A model generated the notes under the pieces. The model worked only from the letters and a program-made list of their open reading frames with translations, was not told where the DNA came from and did not search any database. From JBBPYC01 sp038200275 (GTDB lineage Bacteria > Pseudomonadota > Gammaproteobacteria > Burkholderiales > Burkholderiaceae_C), in assembly GCA_038200275.1 (NCBI GenBank), contig JBBPYC010000012.1, positions 12,109 through 76,108 on the forward strand: a stretch of 64,000 nucleotides of DNA, read 5' to 3'. Position 1 is the first letter of the stretch. Each line of letters starts with the position of its first letter. Below, one piece after another: positions 44,193-52,545 of this stretch. The position numbers were made by a program, and so were the translations under genes.

Positions 44193-44199
44193 TTTTTTT
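44163..44199 (+). terminator. Intrinsic terminator after the family-5 binding protein
   Basis: CGCC (44163-44166) pairs with GGCG (44189-44192) and GGCC (44171-44174) with GGCC (44181-44184), with a small internal loop. Seven T (44193-44199) follow. This is a convincing Rho-independent terminator at the 3' end of repeat copy E. Confidence 0.7.
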
Positions 44200-44233
44200 C
44201 TTCTACGTTTGAATCTTTGGTCCGGAGTCGGTC

Positions 44234-45655
44234 ATGGCAGATGCGTCGGTTTGTGATCTCAGTGCCGGCGAATTGCTGGCGCACTACTACGCGAAGCGGC
44301 TTTCGCCGGTTGAGGTGGTGCAATCGGTGCTCGACCGGATCGAGCAATGCGAGCCGCAGTTGCATGCGACTTATCTGCTCAGGCCCGAGGAGGCGCTGGC
44401 CGCCGCACGGGCATCGGAAGCACGCTGGCAGCGCGGTGCGCCGGCTGGGCTGCTCGACGGCGTGCCCGTCACGATCAAGGAAAACATCGCCACAGCAGGC
44501 GATCCGATGCCGCTGGGTACTGCGGCCACGGCGTTGACGCCAGCGGCTGCGGATGCGCCGCCGGCAGCGCGGCTGCGTGAAGCAGCGGCCGTGCTGGTTG
44601 CCAAGACCACGATGCCGGACTACGGCATGCTGTCCTCTGGCTTGTCGAGCTTTCACACAACAGCTCGCAACCCATGGAATGTCGCCAAGACGCCTGGCGG
44701 CTCCAGTGCAGGGGCGGCTGCAGCGGCCGCGGCCGGCTACGGGCCGCTGCACATTGGCACCGACATCGGCGGCTCGATCCGGTTGCCGGCCGGCTGGTGC
44801 GGTGTGTTCGGGCTGAAGCCCAGCCTCGGCCGCGTGCCGATCGATCCGCCAACAACAGGCCGCGCGGCCGGGCCGATGACGCGCTGCGTGGCCGATTCGG
44901 CGCTGCTGATGCAGGTGCTGAGTGAGTCCGATGCGCGCGACAGCATGAGCCTGCCACCCCAGGCGATTGATTGGGCGGCGTTCGACCAGGGCGTTGAGTG
45001 CTTGCGGGGTTTGCGCATCGGGTTGCTGCTTGACGCAAGCTGTGGGCTCGACGTGCATCCAGAGACACGCGCTGCGGTCGAGCAGGCTGCACAAGCGTTT
45101 GCTGCAGTCGGCGCGATCGTCGAGCCGATGCTGCCTATCTTGCGTGCCGAGATGCTCGACGGTATCGACCGCTTCTGGCGCATGCGGTCGCACCTCGACT
45201 TAGGCGCCCTTGCGCCTGCGTTGCGCGCTCAGGTGTTGCCGGTAATTCGCGACTGGGCCGACAGCGCCGCCGACATGAGTGGGGCCGCGCTGTTTCGCGC
45301 CTTCAGCCAGATCCATGCAAGCCGCGTGGCGGCTGTGCAGGGCTGTGCCGAATATGACTATGTGTTGTCACCCGTGTCGCCGGTGCCGGCGTTCGCAGCC
45401 GACTGGCCGTCACCCACAAACGATGCGCTTCGCGCGCTTGAACACATTGCGTTCACGGTGCCGTTCAACATGAGCGAACAGCCTGCTGCCAGCATCAACT
45501 GCGGCTACTTCTCGGCCGACGGCATGCCAATCGGCTTGCAGATCGCGGGCAAGCGTTTCGACGACCTGGGGGTGCTGCGGGTGGCGCGCGCGTATGAGCT
45601 GTTGCGCGGTCCGCAATCGGCCTGGCCATCGGTGCCGCGCCGCGCAAGGGACTGA
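44234..45655 (+). CDS. Amidase (amidase-signature family)
   Basis: A 473-residue hydrolase of the GatA-like amidase-signature family. The catalytic Ser-cisSer-Lys set is visible: Lys82 in VPVTIKENIA, cis-Ser157 in KTPGGSSAGAAAAAA, and nucleophile Ser181 in IGTDIGGSIRLPAGWCG. No gatB or gatC is nearby, so a role in amide catabolism is more likely than Gln-tRNA formation. The start at ATG 44234 follows a TCCGGAG-like sequence. Its 3' end abuts a convergent phosphatase gene with one base between the stops. Confidence 0.93.
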   Translation: MADASVCDLSAGELLAHYYAKRLSPVEVVQSVLDRIEQCEPQLHATYLLRPEEALAAARASEARWQRGAPAGLLDGVPVTIKENIATAGDPMPLGTAATALTPAAADAPPAARLREAAAVLVAKTTMPDYGMLSSGLSSFHTTARNPWNVAKTPGGSSAGAAAAAAAGYGPLHIGTDIGGSIRLPAGWCGVFGLKPSLGRVPIDPPTTGRAAGPMTRCVADSALLMQVLSESDARDSMSLPPQAIDWAAFDQGVECLRGLRIGLLLDASCGLDVHPETRAAVEQAAQAFAAVGAIVEPMLPILRAEMLDGIDRFWRMRSHLDLGALAPALRAQVLPVIRDWADSAADMSGAALFRAFSQIHASRVAAVQGCAEYDYVLSPVSPVPAFAADWPSPTNDALRALEHIAFTVPFNMSEQPAASINCGYFSADGMPIGLQIAGKRFDDLGVLRVARAYELLRGPQSAWPSVPRRARD

Positions 45656-45656
45656 G

Positions 45657-46370
45657 TCAGGCAATACGTCGCCGTTGCGCCAGCCGCTCTGCGAGTGACC
45701 CCGGCATCGGCTGCGGCGTCGGGCGCGCCTGTGAATACACCGGCTGTGCGGGCAGACCGTCCAGGTGGCGCGCATCGGCCCAGTGCAGGATGTCGACGCG
45801 CCCCTGGCTGCCGAGTCGCACCCGGCCGATCGCACCGTTGGGCACCAGCCCGTCGCGCGGACCGCTGAGCGACAGACTCCGCGCGCCGCGCCGGATCATG
45901 TCGAGCACGCCGCCGTGCGTGAACACACCCAACGTCTCCCCCGGATGGGCAAGTGCCAACTGGCGCAACGTGGCTTGCACGCGCAGGTAAAAATCGCGCG
46001 CGCTTTCCCCGCCGCCTTCGAACGCGTGATCGGCGTCGAAGCGCAGCCAATCGGTCCAGTCGCCCGGATGCTGTGCCTGGATGTCGGCCACGCGCATGCC
46101 GTCAATGCGGCCAAAGTGTTGTTCGCGCAGGCCAGGCAGTTCAATCACACGGTGCGGGGTCCGGGCGGCCGCCAGCGGGGCTGCAGTCTGACGCGTGCGC
46201 AGCAGGTCGCTGCAGTAGAGATGCTGTAACGGCTCAGCGTCGAGACGGTCGGCCACGCGCTGCGCCTGCACGTGGCCAGCCTCGTTCAACGGCACGTCGA
46301 CTTGTCCCTGAAAGCGCAGTTCGCGGTTCCAGTCGGTCTCTCCGTGGCGAATCAAGATCAGCTCGGTCAT
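45657..46370 (-). CDS. Histidine phosphatase family protein (phosphoglycerate-mutase-like)
   Basis: A 237-residue branch-2-like histidine phosphatase. The phosphohistidine motif is LILIRHGETDWN, with Arg8, His9 and Gly10. Further active-site residues are LRTRQTA after the second helix, GLREQHFGRIDGM, and a second His in VFTHGGVLDM. The family includes GpmB-, CobC- and broad-specificity phosphatases; which substrate this one uses is not evident. The C-terminal 30 residues are proline/arginine-rich and variable. Confidence 0.92.
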   Translation of the reverse strand: MTELILIRHGETDWNRELRFQGQVDVPLNEAGHVQAQRVADRLDAEPLQHLYCSDLLRTRQTAAPLAAARTPHRVIELPGLREQHFGRIDGMRVADIQAQHPGDWTDWLRFDADHAFEGGGESARDFYLRVQATLRQLALAHPGETLGVFTHGGVLDMIRRGARSLSLSGPRDGLVPNGAIGRVRLGSQGRVDILHWADARHLDGLPAQPVYSQARPTPQPMPGSLAERLAQRRRIA

Positions 46371-46452
46371 GTGCCAATTATCGGCGTCGGGCGGCTTTGG
46401 CGTCTGTGCGTTTTTGAATACACAGGCCGTCGGTGCTTGATTGCATTGCCGC

Positions 46453-46476
46453 TTTAGCTACATTTTTGGTAGCAAA
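46453..46476. repeat. Short palindrome GCTAC-N7-GTAGC upstream of manC
   Basis: GCTAC (46457-46461) and GTAGC (46469-46473) enclose ATTTTTG, and TTT/AAA flanks nearly extend the stem. Similar AT-centred GCTA-type palindromes are frequent intergenic elements in Comamonadaceae, as I recall. It lies in the 224-bp space between the divergent phosphatase and manC genes. Confidence 0.55.
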
Positions 46477-46594
46477 TCAGTTGCTGCGTGCGGCTGGATA
46501 ATTACACTCGCGCATTTCACCTGGGCAGTGCCCGCGCCATGGGCTGCGGCTGCGCACCGCCCGATCCACCCGATTGTTCTTTGCTTCATTCCCC

Positions 46595-48094
46595 ATGCTG
46601 ATTCAACCCGTCGTTCTGTCCGGGGGCTCCGGCACCCGACTGTGGCCGCTGTCGCGCGAGAAATATCCGAAACAGTTGCTCCCGCTGATTGGCGACGACT
46701 CGATGCTGCAAGCCACCGTGCGGCGGCTGGAAAACTTCTCCGGCATCCAAGTCGCGCCGCCGATGATCGTCTGCAACGAGGAATATCGCTTCGTCATCGC
46801 CGAGCAGTTGCGCCTGATGGGCCGGCCCGGCAGCGTGCTACTGGAGCCGATCGGCCGCAACACCGCGCCGGCGTTGACGCTCGCTGCGCTGGTCGCCGCG
46901 CGCAGCGGCGCAGGCAATGACCCGGTGATGCTGGTCATGCCGGCCGACCATGTGATCACCGACGTCGATGCGTTTCAGGCGGTGGTGCGCGCGGGTGCGG
47001 CATTGGCCGCCAGCGAACATGCGATCGTTACCTTCGGCATCACGCCCGACGCGCCCGAGACCGGCTACGGCTACATCCAGGCCGGCGCAGCGTTCGGCGG
47101 CAACGCGGGTGATGCAGCGCAATTTGCGATTGCGCGATTCGTTGAAAAACCCGATGCCGCGACCGCGCAGCAGTACTTGGACGCCGGTGGTTACTACTGG
47201 AACAGCGGCTTGTTCATGATGCGCGCCTCGGTCTGGCTCGCGGCAATGAAAAGCTGCCGTGCTGACATCCTGCAGGCTTGTAAGCAAGCGGTCGAGCAAG
47301 GCACGACCGACGGCGAGTTCGTGCGCGTAGACCGCGCCGCGTTTGCGGCCTGCCCAGCCGACTCGATCGACTATGCGGTGATGGAACGGCTCGCCGCCGG
47401 CGCTGACACGGACGCACGCTTGCCGCGCGGCACAGATTCGACAGACGCGCGCTTGCCGCGCGGCGTCGTGCTGCCTCTGTCAGCCGGCTGGTCCGATGTG
47501 GGCGCCTGGGATGCGCTGTGGCGCGTGCTGCCGAAAGACGACGCTGGCAATGCGGTGGCTGGCGACGTGCTGCTGCACGATTGCCGCGACGTGCTGGCGT
47601 TGTCGGGCGGTCGGCTGGTGGCCTGCATCGGCATGCAGGATGTGGTGGTGGTGGAGACACCGGACGCGATTCTCGTGGCGCACAAGGATCGCACGCAAGA
47701 CGTCAAGAAGGTCGTCGAACAACTCAAGGCGACCAAACGCAACGAGGGCCAGACGCACCGAAAGGTGTATCGCCCCTGGGGCTGGTACGACAGCGTGGAC
47801 ACCGGCAGCCGCTTTCAGGTCAAGCGCATCGTGGTGAAGCCCGGCGGCACGTTGTCACTTCAGATGCACCATCACCGCGCCGAGCACTGGATCGTGGTCA
47901 GCGGCACCGCCAAGGTGACCAAGGGCGACAGCGTGTTTCTGGTCAGTGAGAACGAATCGACCTTCATCCCGCTGGGCACCCAACACCGATTGGAAAACCC
48001 AGGCCGCCTGCCGCTGGAGATGATCGAGGTGCAGTCCGGCTCCTACCTGGGCGAAGACGACATCGTGCGATTCGAGGACGTGTACGGGCGGTGA
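46595..48094 (+). CDS. manC: Mannose-1-phosphate guanylyltransferase/mannose-6-phosphate isomerase
   Basis: A 499-residue bifunctional enzyme making GDP-mannose for exopolysaccharide or lipopolysaccharide. The nucleotidyltransferase domain starts VVLSGGSGTRLWPLSREKYP and includes ILLMLVMPADHV-type and FVEKPD segments. The C-terminal type II isomerase domain has RPWGWYDSVD and the zinc-binding LSLQMHHHRAEHW. Between the catalytic core and VVLPLSAGWSDVGAW is an insertion of about 20 residues containing DARLPRG twice, from a 33-bp partial duplication (47408-47464). The ATG at 46595 gives the standard N-terminus MLIQPVVLSGG. Confidence 0.93.
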   Translation: MLIQPVVLSGGSGTRLWPLSREKYPKQLLPLIGDDSMLQATVRRLENFSGIQVAPPMIVCNEEYRFVIAEQLRLMGRPGSVLLEPIGRNTAPALTLAALVAARSGAGNDPVMLVMPADHVITDVDAFQAVVRAGAALAASEHAIVTFGITPDAPETGYGYIQAGAAFGGNAGDAAQFAIARFVEKPDAATAQQYLDAGGYYWNSGLFMMRASVWLAAMKSCRADILQACKQAVEQGTTDGEFVRVDRAAFAACPADSIDYAVMERLAAGADTDARLPRGTDSTDARLPRGVVLPLSAGWSDVGAWDALWRVLPKDDAGNAVAGDVLLHDCRDVLALSGGRLVACIGMQDVVVVETPDAILVAHKDRTQDVKKVVEQLKATKRNEGQTHRKVYRPWGWYDSVDTGSRFQVKRIVVKPGGTLSLQMHHHRAEHWIVVSGTAKVTKGDSVFLVSENESTFIPLGTQHRLENPGRLPLEMIEVQSGSYLGEDDIVRFEDVYGR

Positions 48095-48127
48095 ATGGTC
48101 GCAGCCGCTCGCATGAGCAGCAACGTG

Positions 48128-48514
48128 TCAGACCGCAGGAACTTCGGCGGTACTGAAGTCCGCCGGCATCACGATCTCCAGCATTTCGATGTCGTCGCTG
48201 TGGCCAAGTTCGCGGTGCCGGATGCCGGGCGGCTGATGCACGCAGGAACCCGCTTCGAGCCGCACACGGCCGTGGCCCTCGTACTCGAATTCGATCCAAC
48301 CCTTGAGCACATAGACCAGCTGGAAGTCAAGCGCGTGTTGGTGCGGCTGGCTCGAGAATTCGGTGCCCGCGGTCGAACGGATCACGTGCGCTGAAACCCG
48401 GCCTTCGGTGGCTTGTTCGATGCCCAGATTTCGATATTCGAAGAAGGTGCGCAGGCCGCGGTCGAACACCGCGTCCTTGGCGTGGGTGACGATGAAGCCG
48501 GGTATTTCAGCCAT
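48128..48514 (-). CDS. Cupin domain protein
   Basis: A 128-residue single-domain cupin. Motif 1 is around SSQPHQHALDFQLVYVLKGW, with two His and a later Gln/Asp in place of the usual Glu. Motif 2 is around LEAGSCVHQPPGIRHRE. The metal site therefore seems largely present. The start at ATG 48514 has AGGAG at good spacing. The function is not predictable from the fold alone. It converges with manC across a 33-bp gap. Confidence 0.88.
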   Translation of the reverse strand: MAEIPGFIVTHAKDAVFDRGLRTFFEYRNLGIEQATEGRVSAHVIRSTAGTEFSSQPHQHALDFQLVYVLKGWIEFEYEGHGRVRLEAGSCVHQPPGIRHRELGHSDDIEMLEIVMPADFSTAEVPAV

Positions 48515-48585
48515 GGCGAACTCCTCTGAGCGGTTGCTTGATGTCACCGCATTTTCACGAATCGGTTGAACCGCCGCCTGGTGCG

Positions 48586-48840
48586 CTACCAGCGCCAGAG
48601 GCCTGTGTCTTCTAGCCATGGCACGCCGGCCAGCGCAGCATCCAGCGCCTTCTGGCCGGAATCGAAGCTGCGGCTGCCGAACCGACGCAGGCACTGCCAT
48701 GCGCCGCCGTCGTCCACGTCGCGCCGGAGCAGCTCGAACCCAAACGTCCGGTCTACACGCATAAAAACGTCAATGCGATGCGCGCCGTCGGGCTCGTTGA
48801 ACGGGGCGCGCACTTGGTGTTTGACGAAACGGTCAGCCAC
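48586..48840 (-). CDS. Small conserved-looking protein coupled to the SLC13 permease
   Basis: An 84-residue soluble protein starting at a GTG (48840) that overlaps the permease stop by eight bases, so translation is likely coupled. The sequence (VKHQVRAPFNEPDGAHRIDV, FMRVDRTFGFELLRRD, ending near LDAALAGVPWLED) is evenly mixed and codon-like for this genome, with no motif I can name. A cytosolic accessory of the permease is one possibility. Confidence 0.65.
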   Translation of the reverse strand: MADRFVKHQVRAPFNEPDGAHRIDVFMRVDRTFGFELLRRDVDDGGAWQCLRRFGSRSFDSGQKALDAALAGVPWLEDTGLWRW

Positions 48841-50701
48841 CGAATCCCAGCTTGAGCCCATAGCGCTGCGCAATCAGCACCGACAGCCCGATCCACATGA
48901 TGATGAACAGCGGCGTGCCAACCCGCACGAAGTCACCGAAACGGTAGCCACCCGCGTTCATCACGAGCAGGTTGGTCTGATAGCCCATCGGCGTCAGATA
49001 GCAGAGGTTGCAGCCGAACAGCACCGCAAGCACGAAAGGCTCAGGCGGCAGGCCAAGCGCACGCGCGATCTCGATCGAGAGTGGAGTGCCGATCGCCGCC
49101 GCCGCATTGTTGGAGACGAAGTTCGTCATCATCCCCATCATCCCCATCAGCGCCGCCAACACCCAGGCGCCGGGCCAATCGGCGACCAAGGCGACGAAGC
49201 TGCTGGCAAGGAATTGTGTGCCACCGGTGATCGTCAACGCATCGCCGAGGGCCAGGCTGGCTGCCACCAGCAGCGCGACCTTGGCCGACAGCGCGCCGCC
49301 GACGTCGTGCCACGCCAAGGTGCGCGTGGCCAGCAACACGAGCACACCGGCCAGCGCGGCCAGCGTGATCGGTACGCCCCCCACGCTTGCCGCGGCGACG
49401 ACCGCAGCGAGCGTGAACAATGCGATCAGCGACTTGCCCTGTCGCGGCAGTGCGAGCTGTTCATCGAGCAGCAGGCCGTAGCCATCGCTTTGCACGGTTT
49501 GCAGGGCCGACTTCGGCCCCTGGATCAGCAGCACATCGCCAGAATGCACTTTCAAGTCTTCGAGACCCTCGCGCTGCGTCTGCGACCCGCCGCGCGCACG
49601 CTTCAAACCGATGACAAGCAGGTCATAGCGCCCAATCAGACGCTCGCGCCGCACCGTGCTGGCGACCAGCGGTGAATCGGGCGTGACGATGAGTTGCGCC
49701 GCCAGCATCGGCTCGGCCTCTTCATCGTCTCCATCGTCGCTGGTGCGCCGGCTCGAGCTCGCTTCGTCCTGCGAATGCAGCGGTGCTTGCAGGCGCGCTT
49801 CGTACTCCTTCAGGTTCTCCGCCGTGTCGCGCACGACGAGACGGTCGCCGACGCGCAGCCTGGCCGTCGGCAGAGGCACCATCACCGCGCCGTTGTCGCG
49901 CCGGATGCGGACGAGTGGCAGGTTGTTGCCGGCCTGCTGGATGACTTCGCGCAGTTCCGCGCCGTCTTCCAAAGTTCCCTCGGTAACACGCAGCTCAGCT
50001 TCGAACTCGGGTTGGGCCGTCTGCGGTTGGGTCGGCTTGAGATGGCGCAGCAGCAGCGGCGCGCCCAGCCACAGATACAACAGCGCCGGCACCGAGGCAA
50101 TCGCCACGAGCGGGAAAAAATCGAACACACCAAAGCGTGGCAGCCCAAGGCCCACGGCCAGCGACACAACAATCAGGTTCGTCGAAGTGCCGATCGTCGT
50201 CGACATGCCGCCCATCAACACCGCATAGTTCATCGGCAGCAGCATCCGCCCTGGTGCCTGGTTGGCACGCTGCAGCGCAGCCACCAGCAGCGGGATCAGC
50301 AGCACCACCACCGGTGTGTCGTTCATGACGCCGCTGACGGCAGCCGAGCCAACCAGCACCACCAGCAGTGCCATCCGCGGCGACTTGGCCACGAGCCACG
50401 CCAGCCGCCGCGCCGCCGGCGCCAGCGCCCCGGTCAGCACCAATGCGTGACCCAGCACCATCAGCGCAAAGATCGCCACCAACGCTGGGTGCCCGAAGCC
50501 AGCGAAGAAGCGATACGGCTCCACGTCAGGCAGTGGAAAGGCGAAGAACAGCACCGGCAACAGCATCAGGATCGCCAGGCAGACCGAGCTGAGATCCAGG
50601 CGGTCCCAGATGAAGACCGCAAAGACGATCGCAGTGAAAGCGAGCATCAGCACCGCGTGGCCAGAGAGTGGACCGATGGCGAGGGAGGTCAGTGAAAACA
50701 T
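48833..50701 (-). CDS. SLC13-family permease with RCK (TrkA-C) domains
   Basis: A 622-residue inner-membrane carrier of the divalent anion/citrate type. Two blocks of membrane helices (about 1-215 and 410-620) flank a cytosolic insert with two TrkA-C-like domains (VRIRRDNGAVMVPLPTARLR, DRLVVRDTAENLKEYEARLQ and LVIGLKRARGG). The transport signature repeats are GGMSTTIGTSTNLIV and FVSNNAAAAIGTPL. An acidic linker SSSRRTSDDGDDEEAEP joins the two RCK units. Members carry sulfate, dicarboxylates or other anions; the ligand here is unknown. The gene overlaps the small downstream gene. Confidence 0.92.
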   Translation of the reverse strand: MFSLTSLAIGPLSGHAVLMLAFTAIVFAVFIWDRLDLSSVCLAILMLLPVLFFAFPLPDVEPYRFFAGFGHPALVAIFALMVLGHALVLTGALAPAARRLAWLVAKSPRMALLVVLVGSAAVSGVMNDTPVVVLLIPLLVAALQRANQAPGRMLLPMNYAVLMGGMSTTIGTSTNLIVVSLAVGLGLPRFGVFDFFPLVAIASVPALLYLWLGAPLLLRHLKPTQPQTAQPEFEAELRVTEGTLEDGAELREVIQQAGNNLPLVRIRRDNGAVMVPLPTARLRVGDRLVVRDTAENLKEYEARLQAPLHSQDEASSSRRTSDDGDDEEAEPMLAAQLIVTPDSPLVASTVRRERLIGRYDLLVIGLKRARGGSQTQREGLEDLKVHSGDVLLIQGPKSALQTVQSDGYGLLLDEQLALPRQGKSLIALFTLAAVVAAASVGGVPITLAALAGVLVLLATRTLAWHDVGGALSAKVALLVAASLALGDALTITGGTQFLASSFVALVADWPGAWVLAALMGMMGMMTNFVSNNAAAAIGTPLSIEIARALGLPPEPFVLAVLFGCNLCYLTPMGYQTNLLVMNAGGYRFGDFVRVGTPLFIIMWIGLSVLIAQRYGLKLGFGG

Positions 50702-50915
50702 GGGGCGAGAGGCTAACCGAAGCGTCGCCCGAGCTTGTGGGCGGCCGCAGCTTGCGCGCGCTTCGAACGGCGGCAACCACACGAAGGCGCTGGCCGGACC
50801 ACCAGCCAACCAGCCATGCCAACGCGGCGCCTTTGGCGTATATCCACGGCATGCACAGCGGCTTGCGGCGCTATTGAACAGCGCGATCTGCCGGACGACA
50901 ACTGGGCGTACTTGC

Positions 50916-51476
50916 ATGACACATCTCCGTCACGGCGCGCCAGCAGCGGCACCTCCCGCCTGCCGGCAGCGCCGCTTCTTGGTCGCGGCGTCGTCTGTTG
51001 CAGTCGGTGCCCTCGCAGAGGGTGCGGTTTCAAGCGAGGCCGGCACCGACAGCGAAGCAACGACCTACGAGGTGCAGCACAGTGATGCGGAATGGCGAGC
51101 GCGACTGTCCGAGGTTGAGTACCTCATCCTGCGCACGGGCAAGACCGAGCAGCTCAAGTCCAGCCCTTTGTGGAACACAACGGCCAACGGGTACCACCGC
51201 TGCAAGGGCTGCAATCTGACGAACCCCGACGCATATTGGAAAGTCGTGCTGGACAAGGGCTGGGTGTTCTTTCGGCACGCGCAACCGAACGCGGTGATGA
51301 CCGGCATCGAAGGGCCGGTGCCTGCGTACGGTGCGCCCGATGCGGAATTTGGCGCCTTCACCGAAGTGCGTTGCCGCCGCTGTGGAAGCCATCTCGGCCA
51401 CTTGCTGCAGATCGAGGAGCAACCGCTGCACTGCATCAGTGAGGCTTCGTTGAATTTTCAGCCTGAAGCAGCCTGA
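50916..51476 (+). CDS. MsrB-like methionine-R-sulfoxide reductase, exported
   Basis: A 186-residue protein with an N-terminal export signal (CRQRRFLVAASSVAVGALAEG) carrying a twin arginine. The fold is of the MsrB type: zinc cysteines CKGC and CRRC, the Trp motif as DKGWVFFRHA, the catalytic His in RCGSHLGHLL, and the catalytic Cys in LHCISEASLNF. Typical MsrB has CIN after the catalytic Cys, so the Asn is replaced here, and the usual DSGTGWPSF segment is altered. It may be a periplasmic repair enzyme of divergent type. It is divergent from the permease gene. Confidence 0.8.
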   Translation: MTHLRHGAPAAAPPACRQRRFLVAASSVAVGALAEGAVSSEAGTDSEATTYEVQHSDAEWRARLSEVEYLILRTGKTEQLKSSPLWNTTANGYHRCKGCNLTNPDAYWKVVLDKGWVFFRHAQPNAVMTGIEGPVPAYGAPDAEFGAFTEVRCRRCGSHLGHLLQIEEQPLHCISEASLNFQPEAA

Positions 51477-51539
51477 CGGCCCTGGTCAGGCTGAGTGGTT
51501 TCGCGCGTGAGTTCACTCCGTCCATGCCCGACACCGGCG

Positions 51540-51778
51540 CATCCACTGCATCCGAGCCGGGGCATTGGGCAGGCCTGCCCCACGACCTCGGCAACCAACT
51601 GTGTATCGAGATAGAGCCGGTTCCCCACCACCTTGCCCCAGCGGACGCGCAGAAACCGCACGCCGTCGTTGCGAAGCATCGATCAACGGGGCAGCACCCG
51701 GGTCGACCAAGGCAATCCGCGCACATGCACATCGTGCAGTTCGAACAGGGCGTCAAAACTCAGTGCAGCGCGCCTGCT
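51540..51778 (-). pseudogene. NTF2-like/SnoaL-like protein remnant
   Basis: The minus strand reads ALSFDALFELHDVHVRGL, then PWSTRVLPR, a TGA, then DGVRFLRVRWGKVVGNRLYL and DTQLVAEVV. I recognise the second half as the end of an NTF2-like (SnoaL-type) domain, in which RGVHxxxLRWGRV and LDTQ motifs are common. The N-terminal part is missing and one stop interrupts the frame, so this is a decayed gene rather than a small protein. Confidence 0.55.
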
Positions 51779-51790
51779 CATGCGCCGGAT

Positions 51791-52240
51791 TCAAAACTCG
51801 GGTGCCTTGTGAAAACGCCAGGCCTTGCGAATTTTCACAAGCGCCGCACTGAAATCCCTGCGGTGGCCGGGGCTCGGCAAAATTGGGGCTTGCTTGATCC
51901 CATCGCAAACGAAGCGGCCGGCAATCGGCAAGATCGCAGTTCCGAGCGCAACCGCAGCGCCGCGCGGCAGATCGTCGATCGGCTCGGTCAACCCGAGCAC
52001 GGCACAGGCTTCTCGGTAGCGATGTCGATGAAGGGCAACGCGTTGTCAGGGTCGAGCAACAGCGGTGGTTGCGGCTTCGAAAACGCTCTTCTACTGCGCG
52101 ACTTTGACGGCATTCCAGAACTCAGCGTTGCTGCCATAGGCCCTGGGCAAATCATAGTGACCCTTCTGCAAGACTGCGCAGGGTCCAGCGTTGCGTCATG
52201 TCCCTTGTGCTGCTTGCAACGGCGACGGTGTGAACGCACC
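51791..52240 (-). pseudogene. Remnant of an unidentified gene
   Basis: Protein-like stretches on the minus strand are spread over two frames. One frame has PPLLLDPDNALPFIDIATE, and after a shift the other has LGLTEPIDDLPRG, AILPIAGRFVCDGI and SPGHRRDFSAALVKIRKA before a stop at 51791. A further stretch, YGSNAEFWNAVKVA, is interrupted by TAG and TGA. The segments look like real coding sequence that has decayed, but I cannot name the family. Together with the NTF2-like remnant it fills most of the 814-bp space between msrB and the toxin-antitoxin genes. Confidence 0.4.
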
Positions 52241-52290
52241 GCGAACTTCCTGCGCTACGCCACCTGCGCCGTCAGCCTCACCCCGAGCGC

Positions 52291-52545
52291 CTATGCAACC
52301 TTGAGCACGGTGTCGAACCGCGGCTTGGCACTTGGCACTAGCGCTTTGTACAAACTCTCACGGCCCAGGCCAGCTTCTTGCGCTGCCCGCGCCCGCGCGA
52401 TGTCGCCCAGCGCGAGCGGCAAGAGATCGGGATCGTCGGTTTCAAGAACAGCGGTCATGTACTCGGCGACTGCGGCGTCATCGATCAGGTAGCGCGCCGC
52501 GTCGAGCGGGACCCGCTTGTTTGCAGATTTGGTCTCGCTCATCAT
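52291..52545 (-). CDS. HigA-like antitoxin (HI1420 type), probably truncated
   Basis: An 84-residue DNA-binding antitoxin of the addiction-module type. The N-terminal LDAARYLIDDAAVAEYMTAV and the helix-turn-helix AGLGRESLYKALVPSAKPR are characteristic. Compared with relatives known to me, about five residues are missing between ARARA and AQEAG. A TAG follows TVLKVA, after which the frame continues ALGVRLTAQVA to a second stop, the usual tail. So the protein is cut by about 12 residues. Its ATG overlaps the toxin stop (ATGA). Confidence 0.75.
   Translation of the reverse strand: MMSETKSANKRVPLDAARYLIDDAAVAEYMTAVLETDDPDLLPLALGDIARARAAQEAGLGRESLYKALVPSAKPRFDTVLKVA

Noticed and set aside
44234..45655. 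gatA of the Glu-tRNA(Gln) amidotransferase
   Set aside because: No gatB or gatC is nearby and a catabolic setting is more likely; it is called a general amidase.
49694..50695. A 333-codon plus-strand frame opposite the SLC13 permease
   Set aside because: It is a Gln/His/Arg-rich antisense shadow of membrane-helix codons.
51524..52492. A 322-codon plus-strand frame in the decayed region
   Set aside because: Minus-strand fragments in the same interval match real protein patterns and the plus-strand frame does not; part is antisense to the antitoxin gene.
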